NCBI GenBank assembly: GCA_003054665.1
Contig: QAYY01000001.1
Coordinates: forward strand, 547,501 to 611,500
Direction: 5' to 3'
DNA from: Opitutaceae bacterium EW11
GTDB lineage: Bacteria; Verrucomicrobiota; Verrucomicrobiia; Opitutales; Opitutaceae
Length of the DNA stretch: 64,000 bases
Shown: piece by piece, positions 1 through 9,881 of the stretch
How the letters are laid out: each line of letters begins with the position of its first letter
How positions within the stretch are numbered: the first letter of the stretch is position 1
The notes under the pieces: generated by a model
Databases searched by the model: none
What the model saw: only the letters and a program-made list of their open reading frames with translations
What the model was told of the DNA's origin: nothing
Position numbers and translations under genes: made by a program

Positions 1-629
1 AGGTGCCGCACGTCTGGTTCATGACCCGGCGGTCCCTCGACTACCCGGGCGACTACGTCGAACCGAACAACGTGGAGAACGGACGGATGGCGGCGGACTA
101 CCTCAAATCCCGCGGCCACAAGTCCGTCGCCGTCGTATCCACGGACCCCGGCTATAGCGCCGTCGTCAGCCGCACGGAGGCCTTCGTCGCGCGGGCCGCG
201 GAGCTCGGGCTCAAGGTGAGCAACCTGGTGGGCCGGGCCAAGACGGCGGTGAGCTACCTGGAGATCGCGCCGATCATCCACGCGGAAAGCGGCGCCCTGG
301 TGCGACGCCTCCTGGATACAGCCCCGCACGCGACCGGGCTGTACCTGCCGGTGGATCACTTCTGCGGTTCCTTCTTCCGCGCCCTGCGCGAGGCCGGCAA
401 GTCCCCCGACGGAGACTTCGAGGCCATCCTCGGGAACTACAATCCCGTCATCTACCACAACCTCGACCACTCGCCTGCGGCGATCGACATCAACCTCCAG
501 ACGCTGATTCGCAAGGTGCTCGATCACCTGATCTGGCGAATCGAGAACCCCGGGGTGATGGGCCGCATCGGCATCACGGTCTCCCCCCGGCTTCTGTCCC
601 GGGGAGAAATGGCCCCCACGGGACCCTGA
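1..629 (+). CDS. LacI-type regulator, sugar-binding part (5' truncated)
   Basis: The reading frame is open at the left edge and ends with TGA at 627-629, so only about 208 C-terminal residues are visible. They look like the effector-binding (periplasmic-binding-protein fold) half of a LacI/GalR regulator: 'ENGRMAADYLKSRGHKSVAVVS' resembles the family's segment where the subdomain follows 'A..L...GH..I'. The DNA-binding helix-turn-helix would lie upstream and cannot be seen. The gene ends 76 bases before a TonB-dependent receptor on the same strand, so it may control the glycan-use genes that follow. A substrate-binding protein is the alternative; no signal peptide can be checked. Confidence 0.7.
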   Translation, partial: VPHVWFMTRRSLDYPGDYVEPNNVENGRMAADYLKSRGHKSVAVVSTDPGYSAVVSRTEAFVARAAELGLKVSNLVGRAKTAVSYLEIAPIIHAESGALVRRLLDTAPHATGLYLPVDHFCGSFFRALREAGKSPDGDFEAILGNYNPVIYHNLDHSPAAIDINLQTLIRKVLDHLIWRIENPGVMGRIGITVSPRLLSRGEMAPTGP

Positions 630-705
630 TCCGCCATCCCTTTCCTTGGAGCGGCGGGTTACCTCCAGCTCCGAGAGAAGCTCAGTCACACTACATCCTA
701 ATCCC

Positions 706-3700
706 ATGAAAAGCTCACTGAAGGCTCCAGTCGGCCGGATCAGACTCCTACTGACCGCCGCGCTGGCAGCACCGCTGACGCTCTCCTCCGCCTTCGCAGA
801 AACGACAGACGCTGACAACGTCCGCCGGCTTCAGGACGAGAACGCGACTCTCCGCAAAAAACTCGCCGAACTTGAGGGCAAGACGGCCGCCGCCGAAACC
901 GCGGCAACGAACGACAAACCCGCCGCCAGCACGTCCGACTCCGCCCGTCCCTCTCAAGCCTTTACGGCCGCTTCGGGGCCGGCTTCCGAAAGCGACCAGG
1001 ACATGATCGTGCTCTCGCCCTTCGAGGTGAAAGGCGAGCGGGACTATGGATACCTGAAGACCAATGCCGCCACCGCGACGCGCATCGGCATGGAGATTCA
1101 ACGGGTGCCGATGAACATCTCCGTGATGAGCGAGGACTTCATCAAGGACACCGGCGTCAGCTCCATCACCGACGTCCTCCGCTATACCGCATCGGGATCG
1201 CCCGATTCACGGTTCGCGATGAGAGTCCCCGGCAACTCTTCCACGCCGCAGGGCAACTTCACCATGCGTGGCTTCACGGTGAACTCCCTCCTGCGCAACG
1301 GCATTTTCCGCTACACTTCGTACAACCTGGATAACGTCGACCGCGTCGAAATCGTGAAGGGTCCCGCGGCGGTCTTCTTCGGGCAGGGCTACCCAGGCGG
1401 CGTGATCAACTACATCACGAAGAAGCCGGTGTTCGAAAAGGAAAGCACGTCCATCAGCTACGCGATCGACGACAACGGAGGCGACAAGGTGGTCATGGAC
1501 CACAATGCCCCGCTTTCCTCCAAGGCAGCTTTCCGCGTCGTCGGGGCCTGGAGCGATCTCCGCGGAGACCGCAAGGGTGAGTTCAGGGACAACTTCAACC
1601 TGACGCCATCCCTCACGCTCGTGCCGCTCAAGTCCGGCAAGCTGAGGATCAACATGGAATTTGAGTATCTGAAGGAAACCTACAACCAAAACGACGGCGG
1701 CTGGATCTGGCCCCAGGGCTGGTTCGACGCCTACGCCAATCCTTCCGCCGAGCTGCTCGCCGCCTCGGGCGCCGCCAATGCCGCGGCCTACCGCACGCGC
1801 ATCTTCAACTCGCCGGCCAACTGGATCACCGACCTCCGCAAGGCGAGAAACGACCCGGCGCTCCCGATCTACACGAAGGACAGCGTCAAGGGGTCCGGCT
1901 ACTACACCGACGCCAACGGAAAGCGGGTCGAGGACAAGGGTTTCAACTTCACCAACAGCGGCTCCTACACCCGCGACGAAGTGAAGACGTTCCAGACGAC
2001 GATCGATGTCTCGCCCTTCTCCTGGGTGGACGCCCGTTACGTCTACACGAACGACAACAATCGCTTCGACAACATCTACGGCGCCATCGTCCCCAACGCC
2101 GACGGCGTCACTTTCAACGCCGCGAGCGGCGGAGCCGGCGCCGGCTACTACCGGCGCGCGAAAAACCACCAGCTCGATCTCATCTTCAAGGCCGACTTCT
2201 GGGGCATGAAACACAAGCTGCTCACCGGCGGGATCTATGAGGACGTGTTCCAGCAGTACATGGCCTCCACCGGCGCGGTCTACTTCCAGGTTCCCGGATA
2301 CAACTATCCGACGGTGAACCCCAATAATCTGCCGAACCCGACCAACAGCAACGTGCCCGTGAACCAGGTCCTGCGCAATCGCGCCGGCACGGTGCTCACC
2401 GCCCCGCAGGTCTACTCCATGTGGGATCCCGGCATCCACGTCACGCCGCCCGTCAGCAAAATCTACGGCATCAACCGCAATCTGCTCGACGGCTACAAAC
2501 CGCAGAACGACGCGCTCTACGCCAACTGGCAGATCCAGACGCTCAAGGACCGGCTCATCGTCCTCCTCGGCTACCGCCGGGAATCCAGCAAGGGCTCCGG
2601 CCAGTGGCTCACGTCCAACGATCCGTGGTTCGTCGTCCCGCCGGACGCCTATCTGAACCAGACCACGTATCCGCCGGATGTCTACAACTACACGGCCAGC
2701 TACTCCGGCGACCCGGAGAATTTCCGCCGCCGCAGCGGCAACGCCTGGATGACCGGCGTCTCGTACGCCCTCACCCCGGAAATCTCGCTCTACGCGACCG
2801 TGTCGAAGACGTTCAAGGTCAATTCCGGACTCGCCGGCGGCTTCGACGAACTCAGCCTCGACACCCTCCTCACCGAGGCGCTCGCCCACAACAACGGCAG
2901 CTTCAACTACCGCGGAAAATCGGTGACGAGCGTCGCCGAGGGCCGCGCCGCGCTGACCCAGAGCGGTGCCTTCGATTCGATCCAGAACGAGCAGGGCATG
3001 AACTACGAGGTGGGCGTCAAGACCACCCTCTGGCAAGACAAGCTGGTCTCCACTTTCTCACTCTTCCGGGGCACCCGGAAGGACCAGAAGCTCGACGACT
3101 CTCAGAAGACCAGCGAGGACCCGTTCAACTACAGCACGACGATGTTCGACAGCACGTCGACGTACTACAACAAGCGCAACTTCCGGTGGCGCATGGTCGG
3201 CGTCGAAAACCAGATCGAGGGCCTCGAGTTCGAGACCATCTGGACGCCCATCCGCAACTACCAGATCGTCCTGAACGGCGCGTGGCTCTGGCAGGCGGAA
3301 ACGCTCGACTTCCCGAGCTATCCGAAGCCGGGCACCACGACCTTCAAGAATGCGACCGCGGCCCAACAGGCGCTCTACACGATGTACTACAACAACCGCA
3401 TCGAGAACGTCCCCGAGTACCGCCTGAACTTCTATAACAAATACACGTTCACCGGCGGCCTCGTCCGCGGACTCAGCGTCTCCTTCGGCGGCCGGTATTC
3501 GTCCGAGACCATCTACAGCCGATCCCTCGATTGGAACCCCGACCGCGGCGGCTTCAAGGCCGGCAACTACGTGGTCTTCGACGCGAGCATCGCGTATCCC
3601 TGGGAGGTGCTCGGTTACCGCCTTACCACCACGCTGGGCATGAACAACGTGTTCGACGAGGTGTATTACGAGGGCAGCTACGCTCCTTCCGACGGTCGCT

Positions 3701-3732
3701 CCTGGGTTCTACGGACCACCGTCAACTTCTGA
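706..3732 (+). CDS. TonB-dependent outer-membrane receptor
   Basis: A 1008-residue outer-membrane transporter for energised uptake of a glycan fragment or siderophore. I start at the ATG at 706, which gives a signal peptide of about 30 residues; the frame also extends to a TTG at 646. A short coiled coil (about residues 38-60, 'LQDENATLRKKLAELEG') and a low-complexity Ala/Thr linker precede 'VLSPFEV' (about 102-108), a TonB-box-like segment typical of verrucomicrobial receptors. The plug follows ('RVPMNISVMSEDFIKD', 'VERVEIVKGPAAVFFGQG'-like at about 215-235) and then a beta-barrel ending in the expected aromatic residue ('RTTVNF'). It heads the plus-strand glycan-use genes and is closed by a strong terminator. 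Confidence 0.93.
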   Translation: MKSSLKAPVGRIRLLLTAALAAPLTLSSAFAETTDADNVRRLQDENATLRKKLAELEGKTAAAETAATNDKPAASTSDSARPSQAFTAASGPASESDQDMIVLSPFEVKGERDYGYLKTNAATATRIGMEIQRVPMNISVMSEDFIKDTGVSSITDVLRYTASGSPDSRFAMRVPGNSSTPQGNFTMRGFTVNSLLRNGIFRYTSYNLDNVDRVEIVKGPAAVFFGQGYPGGVINYITKKPVFEKESTSISYAIDDNGGDKVVMDHNAPLSSKAAFRVVGAWSDLRGDRKGEFRDNFNLTPSLTLVPLKSGKLRINMEFEYLKETYNQNDGGWIWPQGWFDAYANPSAELLAASGAANAAAYRTRIFNSPANWITDLRKARNDPALPIYTKDSVKGSGYYTDANGKRVEDKGFNFTNSGSYTRDEVKTFQTTIDVSPFSWVDARYVYTNDNNRFDNIYGAIVPNADGVTFNAASGGAGAGYYRRAKNHQLDLIFKADFWGMKHKLLTGGIYEDVFQQYMASTGAVYFQVPGYNYPTVNPNNLPNPTNSNVPVNQVLRNRAGTVLTAPQVYSMWDPGIHVTPPVSKIYGINRNLLDGYKPQNDALYANWQIQTLKDRLIVLLGYRRESSKGSGQWLTSNDPWFVVPPDAYLNQTTYPPDVYNYTASYSGDPENFRRRSGNAWMTGVSYALTPEISLYATVSKTFKVNSGLAGGFDELSLDTLLTEALAHNNGSFNYRGKSVTSVAEGRAALTQSGAFDSIQNEQGMNYEVGVKTTLWQDKLVSTFSLFRGTRKDQKLDDSQKTSEDPFNYSTTMFDSTSTYYNKRNFRWRMVGVENQIEGLEFETIWTPIRNYQIVLNGAWLWQAETLDFPSYPKPGTTTFKNATAAQQALYTMYYNNRIENVPEYRLNFYNKYTFTGGLVRGLSVSFGGRYSSETIYSRSLDWNPDRGGFKAGNYVVFDASIAYPWEVLGYRLTTTLGMNNVFDEVYYEGSYAPSDGRSWVLRTTVNF

Positions 3733-3770
3733 CCCACAGTGGGTAGCTAGGTAGCTAGAGGCCATGTACA

Positions 3771-3802
3771 GGCGGAAGCCCTTCAAAGGCTTCCGCCTTT
3801 TT
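3771..3802 (+). terminator. Intrinsic terminator after the TonB-dependent receptor
   Basis: A perfect 10-base-pair stem (GGCGGAAGCC / GGCTTCCGCC) with a 7-base loop is followed at once by five T. It separates the receptor transcript from the next gene. It also argues against starting the next gene at the ATG at 3764, because that would translate the hairpin. Confidence 0.9.
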
Positions 3803-3820
3803 CTCTCAATCCCTTCTCTC

Positions 3821-4351
3821 ATGTCTTTCTTCAGATACACCCTTCTGCTCGCCGTCCTCTCGGGGCTTCCCGCGATCGCGGCCGAAATGCCGCCGGCTCT
3901 CGTCGGCGCCTGGAAATACGATCCCGCCCGCAGCACGGAACTGAGCCCTTGGAAATCCTACGACCTCACGATCCAGCTCGAGGGCAACACGCTCACGCTC
4001 AAGCGCCGGCTCGGATGGGCCCGCCGCGACTACGCGGATGCGATTTCCCTGGATCTCTCCAAGTCCGAAAACGTGGTGCCAATGCCCTTCTGGCCCGACA
4101 ACCGCCACATCGGGGCATACTCCACGGAGGGCCGCACCGCGCGCGTCGTCGCCCAGTGGCTCGATGACCGCCGTATCCTCCGGCTGAGTACCGACTTAAT
4201 CCTCGACGCCCAGCAGGGTCCGCGGGCGGTCAACATCCTTTCCGACTACAAGCTCTCCGCCAACGGCCGGCAGCTCACGCTGACCGAGCTCCGCAGCACG
4301 CGGAATCGCCCGGTGGTGTACGTGTTCACCCGCGACGCAGCCAAGCCATGA
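3821..4351 (+). CDS. Secreted small beta-rich protein, unknown function
   Basis: A 176-residue protein with a signal peptide (first about 21 residues, 'FFRYTLLLAVLSGLPAIAA'). The mature part has alternating hydrophobic residues typical of a beta-barrel or lipocalin-like fold ('LVGAWKYDPARS', 'LTLTELRSTRN'). I start at 3821, just beyond the terminator hairpin, and not at the upstream ATG at 3764. The stop overlaps the start of the next gene by 4 bases (ATGA), so the two are translationally coupled and probably act together outside the cytoplasm. I do not recognise a named family; no catalytic motif is visible. Confidence 0.75.
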   Translation: MSFFRYTLLLAVLSGLPAIAAEMPPALVGAWKYDPARSTELSPWKSYDLTIQLEGNTLTLKRRLGWARRDYADAISLDLSKSENVVPMPFWPDNRHIGAYSTEGRTARVVAQWLDDRRILRLSTDLILDAQQGPRAVNILSDYKLSANGRQLTLTELRSTRNRPVVYVFTRDAAKP

Positions 4352-5997
4352 AACGCCTTTTTCTATCCCTCTTCCTCGTTCTCATCCCGGCGCTCCGCGC
4401 GGAGCTGGCCCCGCGTCAGCTCGACCGGGCACCCGCCACGGCCACGATTGTTCCGCTGTCCGACAACTGGCGTCTGGACGGAGATCTCCCGGCTCATGCC
4501 CTCCTCCTCTCGCTCCAGGGTCTGGCCAACCGGGACTGTCCGAGAGTCTATCTCGAGTATCCAAAAAACTGGCAGTGGGAGATTGTCCGCCCGCTGATCG
4601 GTTTTCTCGAGCGCCGCCACGGCATGAAGTTCGAGCGTCTCGGCGTGGACGATATCGACGCCGCGCTCGGGGCCTTCGCCCGCCATGCCAAGGGCTGCGT
4701 GGTCTGGGACAAAGCCGTGCGCTCCTCCCTCATCGTCGCCTTCACCGTTTCCGGCGTGGAGGACCTCGTGGTGGTCAACGAAGACCAGCTCGCCCTCGCG
4801 GAAAAACACGGGCTCAAGCCGGTGGTCGATCTGCGCGGGCGCTTCGAGGGCAAATCCGACAGCGCCATCTACCAGTGGGCCTACGATCAATACTTCGCTC
4901 GCTGCTCGCGGGACTACTACGTGGTGATGGGCGGCGAGTCTGGGAACCAGATGCAGCCCGGGGTGGCTGACTTCGGCATTCAACAACGCGCCTTCTTCAG
5001 CGACCTGTCCGCAAACCCGAAACACCCCGAGGAGCTCGCACTGTTGAAGAAGATCCTCAGCCAGCAGCACACCGCCAGCATCGTGCTCGGTTGGCACTCG
5101 TACGCAAAGGATACGGAAGGCCAGCACACCACGCTGACGAGCAGCTACGGCCTTCGCATGGAGGGGCTCCACAATCTGCCCAACGTCTCCTTCACCTCGC
5201 AGATTCCGCTCACGCCCGATTTCAAGTTCGCCAACAACCACCACGTCCGCCCGGACCAGAAGCTGAAGGCCGAGAAGAAGGTGTACGTCTGCGCCGTGGC
5301 GACCGACTCGATGGGGATCGGCACCTGGACGAAACCCGGCCGCGGGCGCATTCCCTACACCTGGCAAGTGCTCATGAACTGGGCCTGGATGAATCCGCCC
5401 GCCCTCCAGTACTTCTACGAGGACAAGTCGCCCAACGATTACTTCATCGGCGGGCTCAGCGGCCCGGGTTACATGTATCCCAAGGCGATTCCAGCGGACA
5501 AGTTTCCCCCTCTGATGAAGGCCGCGAGGGAGCTGATGGCGAAGCTGGACCTCCGCGTGATGGAGATCATGGACTACTCCGGCGGCAATCGTCACATCGG
5601 CAACACCGACCTGCCCAAGGAAGTGGTGGATCGCTACTATGAGCAGTTTCCCGACGTGCTCGGCTTCATCAACGGCTACGGCACCGCGCGGACGTTCGAT
5701 CTGCGCGACGGAAAACCGTTCATCAGCTACGACTATTACCTCGCGGTCGACCGCTCGAACGCCGAGGCAATCGCCGACCTCGAGGAGCTCATCCAGCTGA
5801 ATCCACGCCGTCCCTACTTCCTCCTCATGCACGTGCGGGAATCCAACACGATCGAGAAGGTGGCCGACATCCTCGGCGGGCTCAGCGAGCCGGTCGAAAT
5901 CGTTCCGCTCGACGTGTTCCTGAAGCTGGCGGCCGACGCGAAGACGTACACCACGCACTACATGACGGAAAAGGACCCGGTCTACGGTAATCCCTGA
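4348..5997 (+). CDS. GxGYxYP-domain protein, putative glycan-active secreted enzyme
   Basis: A 549-residue exported protein (signal peptide 'KRLFLSLFLVLIPALRA'). It carries the family signature near residue 370 as 'GLSGPGYMYP', the glycine-tyrosine motif that names the GxGYxYP family. Members have an N-terminal subdomain and a C-terminal glycosidase-like domain and sit in polysaccharide-utilisation loci of Bacteroidota and Verrucomicrobiota; the precise reaction is not established. The length fits a full-length member. It is coupled to the preceding small secreted protein by an ATGA overlap and followed after 13 bases by an exported S9 peptidase. Confidence 0.85.
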   Translation: MKRLFLSLFLVLIPALRAELAPRQLDRAPATATIVPLSDNWRLDGDLPAHALLLSLQGLANRDCPRVYLEYPKNWQWEIVRPLIGFLERRHGMKFERLGVDDIDAALGAFARHAKGCVVWDKAVRSSLIVAFTVSGVEDLVVVNEDQLALAEKHGLKPVVDLRGRFEGKSDSAIYQWAYDQYFARCSRDYYVVMGGESGNQMQPGVADFGIQQRAFFSDLSANPKHPEELALLKKILSQQHTASIVLGWHSYAKDTEGQHTTLTSSYGLRMEGLHNLPNVSFTSQIPLTPDFKFANNHHVRPDQKLKAEKKVYVCAVATDSMGIGTWTKPGRGRIPYTWQVLMNWAWMNPPALQYFYEDKSPNDYFIGGLSGPGYMYPKAIPADKFPPLMKAARELMAKLDLRVMEIMDYSGGNRHIGNTDLPKEVVDRYYEQFPDVLGFINGYGTARTFDLRDGKPFISYDYYLAVDRSNAEAIADLEELIQLNPRRPYFLLMHVRESNTIEKVADILGGLSEPVEIVPLDVFLKLAADAKTYTTHYMTEKDPVYGNP

Positions 5998-6010
5998 ATT
6001 CCGGCCCTTC

Positions 6011-8920
6011 ATGACGCTCCGCACGCTCACCGCCTTTCTCCTCGTCGCCGCTGCCGTGGCCTGGGCGCAGGGAAACAATCCCTCCGCCGCACCGGCGGCG
6101 AAACGGCCGCTGTCCGAGAGCGATTTCGACGGTTGGCGAACGATCGCGACGCCCACCGCTTCGCGCGATGGGCGGTGGATCGCCTACTCCTACATGCCGC
6201 TCGAGGGCGACGGCGACCTGATGGTGCACGAGGTACCGAAAGGCCGGTCGTATCGGATCCCTGTCGGAGCCCTTCCTCCTCCGCCGCTGACGGCGTCCGA
6301 GTCGGATCCGGAACGGCCAGCGCCGCGGCGCGCTGTCGCGGTGATGTTCACCGCCGACTGCCGCTTCCTCGTCGCCAGCACGTTTCCGAGCCAGGAGGAA
6401 ACCCTGCAGGCCAAGCGGGCGAAAAAGAAACCGCGCGAGCTCCCCAAGGAAGGGCTCGTCGTCGTGAATCTGGAAACGGGACAAGCGACGCGAATCGCGG
6501 ACGTCAAAAACGCCCAGATTCCCGCTCAAGGCGGCGCGCGAATCGCATTCCTCCGTTTCCCGCCGACCAAGACAGGCAGCCCGGAGGCACCCGAGACTCA
6601 GCCGGCAGAATCCCCGGAATCCACCCCGGCCAAAGATCACGGCAGCGATCTGGTGCTCCGTGACCTGACCGCGCCCAGCGGTTCCAAGGACCGCGTCTTC
6701 CCTCACGTCAGCGAGTATTCGCTCTCCCGAGACGGGACGCTGCTCCTCTACCTCGTGGCCTCGCCGGACAAGACCAAGAACGGCGTCTACGCGGTCGCCG
6801 GAACGTCGGCCACCCCTCTCGCCATCGCCCACGGCCCGGGAAAGTACGCGAAACTGGCGTGGGACCGGACGCAGACGCAGGCGGTCTTCACGGTGGACCG
6901 TGGCCGCGGCTCCCGACATCCGAGCGTCACGCTCTGCCGCTGGGCCCGCGGGGCCTCCTCCGCCGAGGAGATTCTCCTTCCTTCCAACCCTTTGCTTCCG
7001 GCTGGCTACGGCGTCAGCGCGGAGACCGCGGCGAGTTTCTCCTTCGACGGACGAAAGGTGTTCGTCCCCACCGCGCCTCTCCCTCGCGAACGCGACCCAC
7101 GTCTCGCTTCGCTGCTCGACGAGGAGCGGGTCCCGCTCGAACTCTGGCGCTGGGACGACGACTTCGTGCCGCCAGTGCGACGAAATCGCGCCGATCGCGA
7201 GCGCCGACGCACCTACCTGGGAATCCTCGATCTGCAGACGCGAACGTATCGCCAGATTGCCGACCCCACGTTGGCCGAAGTCACCTTCTCCGACGACGGC
7301 ATGAGCGCTTACGGACTCGACGACCGTCCCTATCGCCGACGGCTGGATTACGACGGTGTGTTCCAGGATCTGTACCTCATCGACACCACCACGGGAGAGC
7401 GCCGACTCGCCACGAAAGAGCTCGGCGAAAAACCCGGCCTGCGTTGGTCGCCGAACGGACGCTGGTTCGCGTATTTTCTGAACCAGCACTGGTATTCGGT
7501 CGACCGGCGAGACGGCTCGGTGACATGCCTGACGTCCTCGCTGCCCCACCCGCTTTTCAACGAACTCTCGGACGAACCGGAAGCGAAGCCCGCCTACGGC
7601 AGCGCCGGCTGGACGCGCGACGGGGACTCGTTCCTCGTCTACGATCGGTTCGACGTCTGGCAGGTCTTCCCGGACGGACGAACGCCCCGCAACATCACCG
7701 CGGGATATGGCCGGGCTTCGCAGATTCAGCTTCGGGTCGTGGCCCTGGAGCCGATTGAAGCCGGCGACGACAAACGCGGGATCGATCCGTCGCAGCCGCT
7801 CTTCCTTCGCGGCGAAAGCATGGAAACCCGCGCGACCGGCTTTTTCCGGACCGAGTTCGGTTCGGACAAGGCGCCCCAGCAGCTCCTCTGGGCGGCCCGG
7901 AATTACCAATACGTGGGGCGGGCCCAGAACGCGGATCTGCTGCTCGTCACCGCGCAACGTTTCGACGAATACCCGGACGTCTACGCGACGACACCGGCGT
8001 TCGACCGCCTCGAGAGAGTGTCGTACGGAGGCGCGCAACTGGAGCCGTTTCTCTGGGGTTCGGCCGAGCTGCTGAGTTACCGCTCCGCCGACGGCGTCCA
8101 GCTTCCCGCGGTTCTCTATCGTCCCGCTAATTTCGATCCGCGGAAGAAGTATCCGATGATCGTCTACATGTACGAGCGGCTCTCGTACGTGCTGAACGTC
8201 TTCACCCCGCCGGCACCCAACGCCGTGGTGAACACCTCGTTCTACACGAGCAACGGCTACCTCGTGCTCACGCCGGACATCGCGTACACCACCGGATATC
8301 CGGGCCGGAGCGCGCTGCGTTGCGTCGTCCCCGCCGTCGACGAAATCGTCCGCCGGGGCTACGTCGACGAGAACGCCATCGGCCTCGAGGGCCATTCCTG
8401 GGGCGGATACGAGGCGATCTACCTCATCACGCAGACCAACCGGTTTCGCGCCGCCGAGGCCGGCGCCGTCGTCTCCAACATGACGAGCGCCTACTCGGGC
8501 ATCCGGCTCGCCAGCGGACGTATCCGGCAGTTCCAATACGAAAAGCAGCAGAGCCGCATCGGCCAGTCGCTCTACTCCGCGCCTCACCTCTACCTCGAGA
8601 ACTCCCCGGTGTTCTTCGCCGCTTCCGTCGAGACGCCGGTGCTCATCCTCCACAACGATCACGACGACGCCGTGCCGTGGAGCCAGGCCGTCGAGTTTTT
8701 CATGGCCCTCCGGCGACTGGGCAAGGAGGCGTACCTCTGCAACTACAACGACGAATTCCACAGCCCGCGAAGGCGCGCGGATCAGAAGGACTTCGCCAAG
8801 CGGATGCACCAGTTCTTCGACCATTTTCTCAAGGGCGCGCCGAAGCCGGATTGGATGGTTCGTGGAATACCGCTCGAGGACCGCGACGAAGAGCTGCTCC
8901 GTTTTCGAGAAAATCCCTGA
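6011..8920 (+). CDS. Prolyl oligopeptidase family (S9) serine peptidase, exported
   Basis: A 969-residue protein with a signal peptide (about residues 1-20). The first two thirds form a WD-like beta-propeller ('TPTASRDGRWIAYSYMP', 'FSDDGMSAYGLDDRP'), followed by an alpha/beta-hydrolase domain. The catalytic triad is visible: Ser in 'GHSWGG' near residue 795, Asp in 'HNDHDDAVPW' near 884, His in 'DEFHSP' near 915. This is the S9 architecture of acylaminoacyl peptidases. In this neighbourhood it may trim peptide or ester parts of a glycoconjugate, but that is inference. The next gene begins 13 bases downstream. Confidence 0.93.
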   Translation: MTLRTLTAFLLVAAAVAWAQGNNPSAAPAAKRPLSESDFDGWRTIATPTASRDGRWIAYSYMPLEGDGDLMVHEVPKGRSYRIPVGALPPPPLTASESDPERPAPRRAVAVMFTADCRFLVASTFPSQEETLQAKRAKKKPRELPKEGLVVVNLETGQATRIADVKNAQIPAQGGARIAFLRFPPTKTGSPEAPETQPAESPESTPAKDHGSDLVLRDLTAPSGSKDRVFPHVSEYSLSRDGTLLLYLVASPDKTKNGVYAVAGTSATPLAIAHGPGKYAKLAWDRTQTQAVFTVDRGRGSRHPSVTLCRWARGASSAEEILLPSNPLLPAGYGVSAETAASFSFDGRKVFVPTAPLPRERDPRLASLLDEERVPLELWRWDDDFVPPVRRNRADRERRRTYLGILDLQTRTYRQIADPTLAEVTFSDDGMSAYGLDDRPYRRRLDYDGVFQDLYLIDTTTGERRLATKELGEKPGLRWSPNGRWFAYFLNQHWYSVDRRDGSVTCLTSSLPHPLFNELSDEPEAKPAYGSAGWTRDGDSFLVYDRFDVWQVFPDGRTPRNITAGYGRASQIQLRVVALEPIEAGDDKRGIDPSQPLFLRGESMETRATGFFRTEFGSDKAPQQLLWAARNYQYVGRAQNADLLLVTAQRFDEYPDVYATTPAFDRLERVSYGGAQLEPFLWGSAELLSYRSADGVQLPAVLYRPANFDPRKKYPMIVYMYERLSYVLNVFTPPAPNAVVNTSFYTSNGYLVLTPDIAYTTGYPGRSALRCVVPAVDEIVRRGYVDENAIGLEGHSWGGYEAIYLITQTNRFRAAEAGAVVSNMTSAYSGIRLASGRIRQFQYEKQQSRIGQSLYSAPHLYLENSPVFFAASVETPVLILHNDHDDAVPWSQAVEFFMALRRLGKEAYLCNYNDEFHSPRRRADQKDFAKRMHQFFDHFLKGAPKPDWMVRGIPLEDRDEELLRFRENP

Positions 8921-8933
8921 GACTGCCTCAACC

Positions 8934-9881
8934 ATGAACTCGCCCCAATTCATCGGCATCGATCTGGGCGGCACCAAGTGCGCCGTCAGCGTCCCCGAAG
9001 GTCTCTCCGGCGTGAAGGAAGTGGCGCGTTTCTCCACCTCCGAACCCGCCTCCACGATCAAGAGAATCTTTCAGGAAATCGATCGTCTGGCCCCTCGGAC
9101 CGACACCGCCTTCGGCGTCTCCTGCGGCGGTCCGCTCGACGCCAGGCGCGGGATCATTCTCTCGCCCCCGAATCTGCCCGGCTGGGACCATGTGCCGATC
9201 TGCGACGAGCTCGTTCGCCGGTATGGCGGCCGGGCGTGGCTGATGAACGACGCCAACGCTTCCGCGCTCGCCGAATGGCAGTCGGGCGCGGGCCGCGGCA
9301 GCCGAAACATGGTATTCCTCACCATGGGCACCGGCATGGGTGCCGGTCTCATCCTCGACGGACGGCTCTACGAAGGGACCAACGGCAACGCCGGCGAGGT
9401 GGGGCACATCCGCCTCGCACCGGCCGGTCCATTGGGTTTCGGCAAGGAGGGCTCGTTCGAAGGTTTCTGCTCCGGCGGCGGAATCGCCCGTCTGGCGCGT
9501 ATCCGGATTTCGGAGCACAAGGGGCATTCCACCCTGGCCGCGCTCGCCCCGGAGGAAATCTCCGCCCGGGACGTGGCCATGGCGGCGGCCGTGGGAGACG
9601 AACTCGCGCTAGCGATCTGGTCCGAGGTGGGAAGCCGGCTGGGTGAGGCGCTCTCCGTGCTGGTGGATGTCCTGAATCCGGAGCGAATCGTCATCGGAAG
9701 CATCTTCGCGCGGTGCGAACGTTTCATCGCCCCTTCGATGCAGGAGTCCCTCGTCCGCGAGTCGCTGGACGGAAACCTGAGCGTCTGCCTCGTGGTGCCG
9801 GGGCTCCTCGGCGAACAGATCGGCAGCCACGCAGCGATCGCTGTCGCGCGTTATCACTCCACGTCTCCGAACTTCCCATGA
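8934..9881 (+). CDS. ROK-family sugar kinase
   Basis: A 315-residue cytoplasmic ROK protein, probably phosphorylating the sugar released from the imported glycan. The phosphate-binding loop 'IGIDLGGTKCAVSV' is at residues 5-18, the catalytic Asp lies in 'NDANASALAE' (about 103), and 'GTGMGAGLI' and 'NAGEVGHI' follow. The start at 8934 fits; the frame extends 24 codons upstream into the previous gene. The usual ROK zinc motif (C-x-C-G-x2-G-C) is missing: the region reads 'GFGKEGSFEGFCSG', so this is a zinc-less variant. There is no N-terminal helix-turn-helix, so it is a kinase and not a repressor. The TGA overlaps the next ATG. Confidence 0.88.
   Translation: MNSPQFIGIDLGGTKCAVSVPEGLSGVKEVARFSTSEPASTIKRIFQEIDRLAPRTDTAFGVSCGGPLDARRGIILSPPNLPGWDHVPICDELVRRYGGRAWLMNDANASALAEWQSGAGRGSRNMVFLTMGTGMGAGLILDGRLYEGTNGNAGEVGHIRLAPAGPLGFGKEGSFEGFCSGGGIARLARIRISEHKGHSTLAALAPEEISARDVAMAAAVGDELALAIWSEVGSRLGEALSVLVDVLNPERIVIGSIFARCERFIAPSMQESLVRESLDGNLSVCLVVPGLLGEQIGSHAAIAVARYHSTSPNFP

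Noticed and set aside
1207-3036. Long minus-strand frame over the TonB receptor
   Set aside because: No motif, and it covers a receptor whose plug and barrel are recognisable.
5882-9061. A 1059-residue open frame antisense to the S9 peptidase
   Set aside because: It mirrors the coding strand of a clear S9 peptidase with intact catalytic triad; its sequence is Arg/Val/Glu-rich without motifs, as expected in GC-rich antisense frames.
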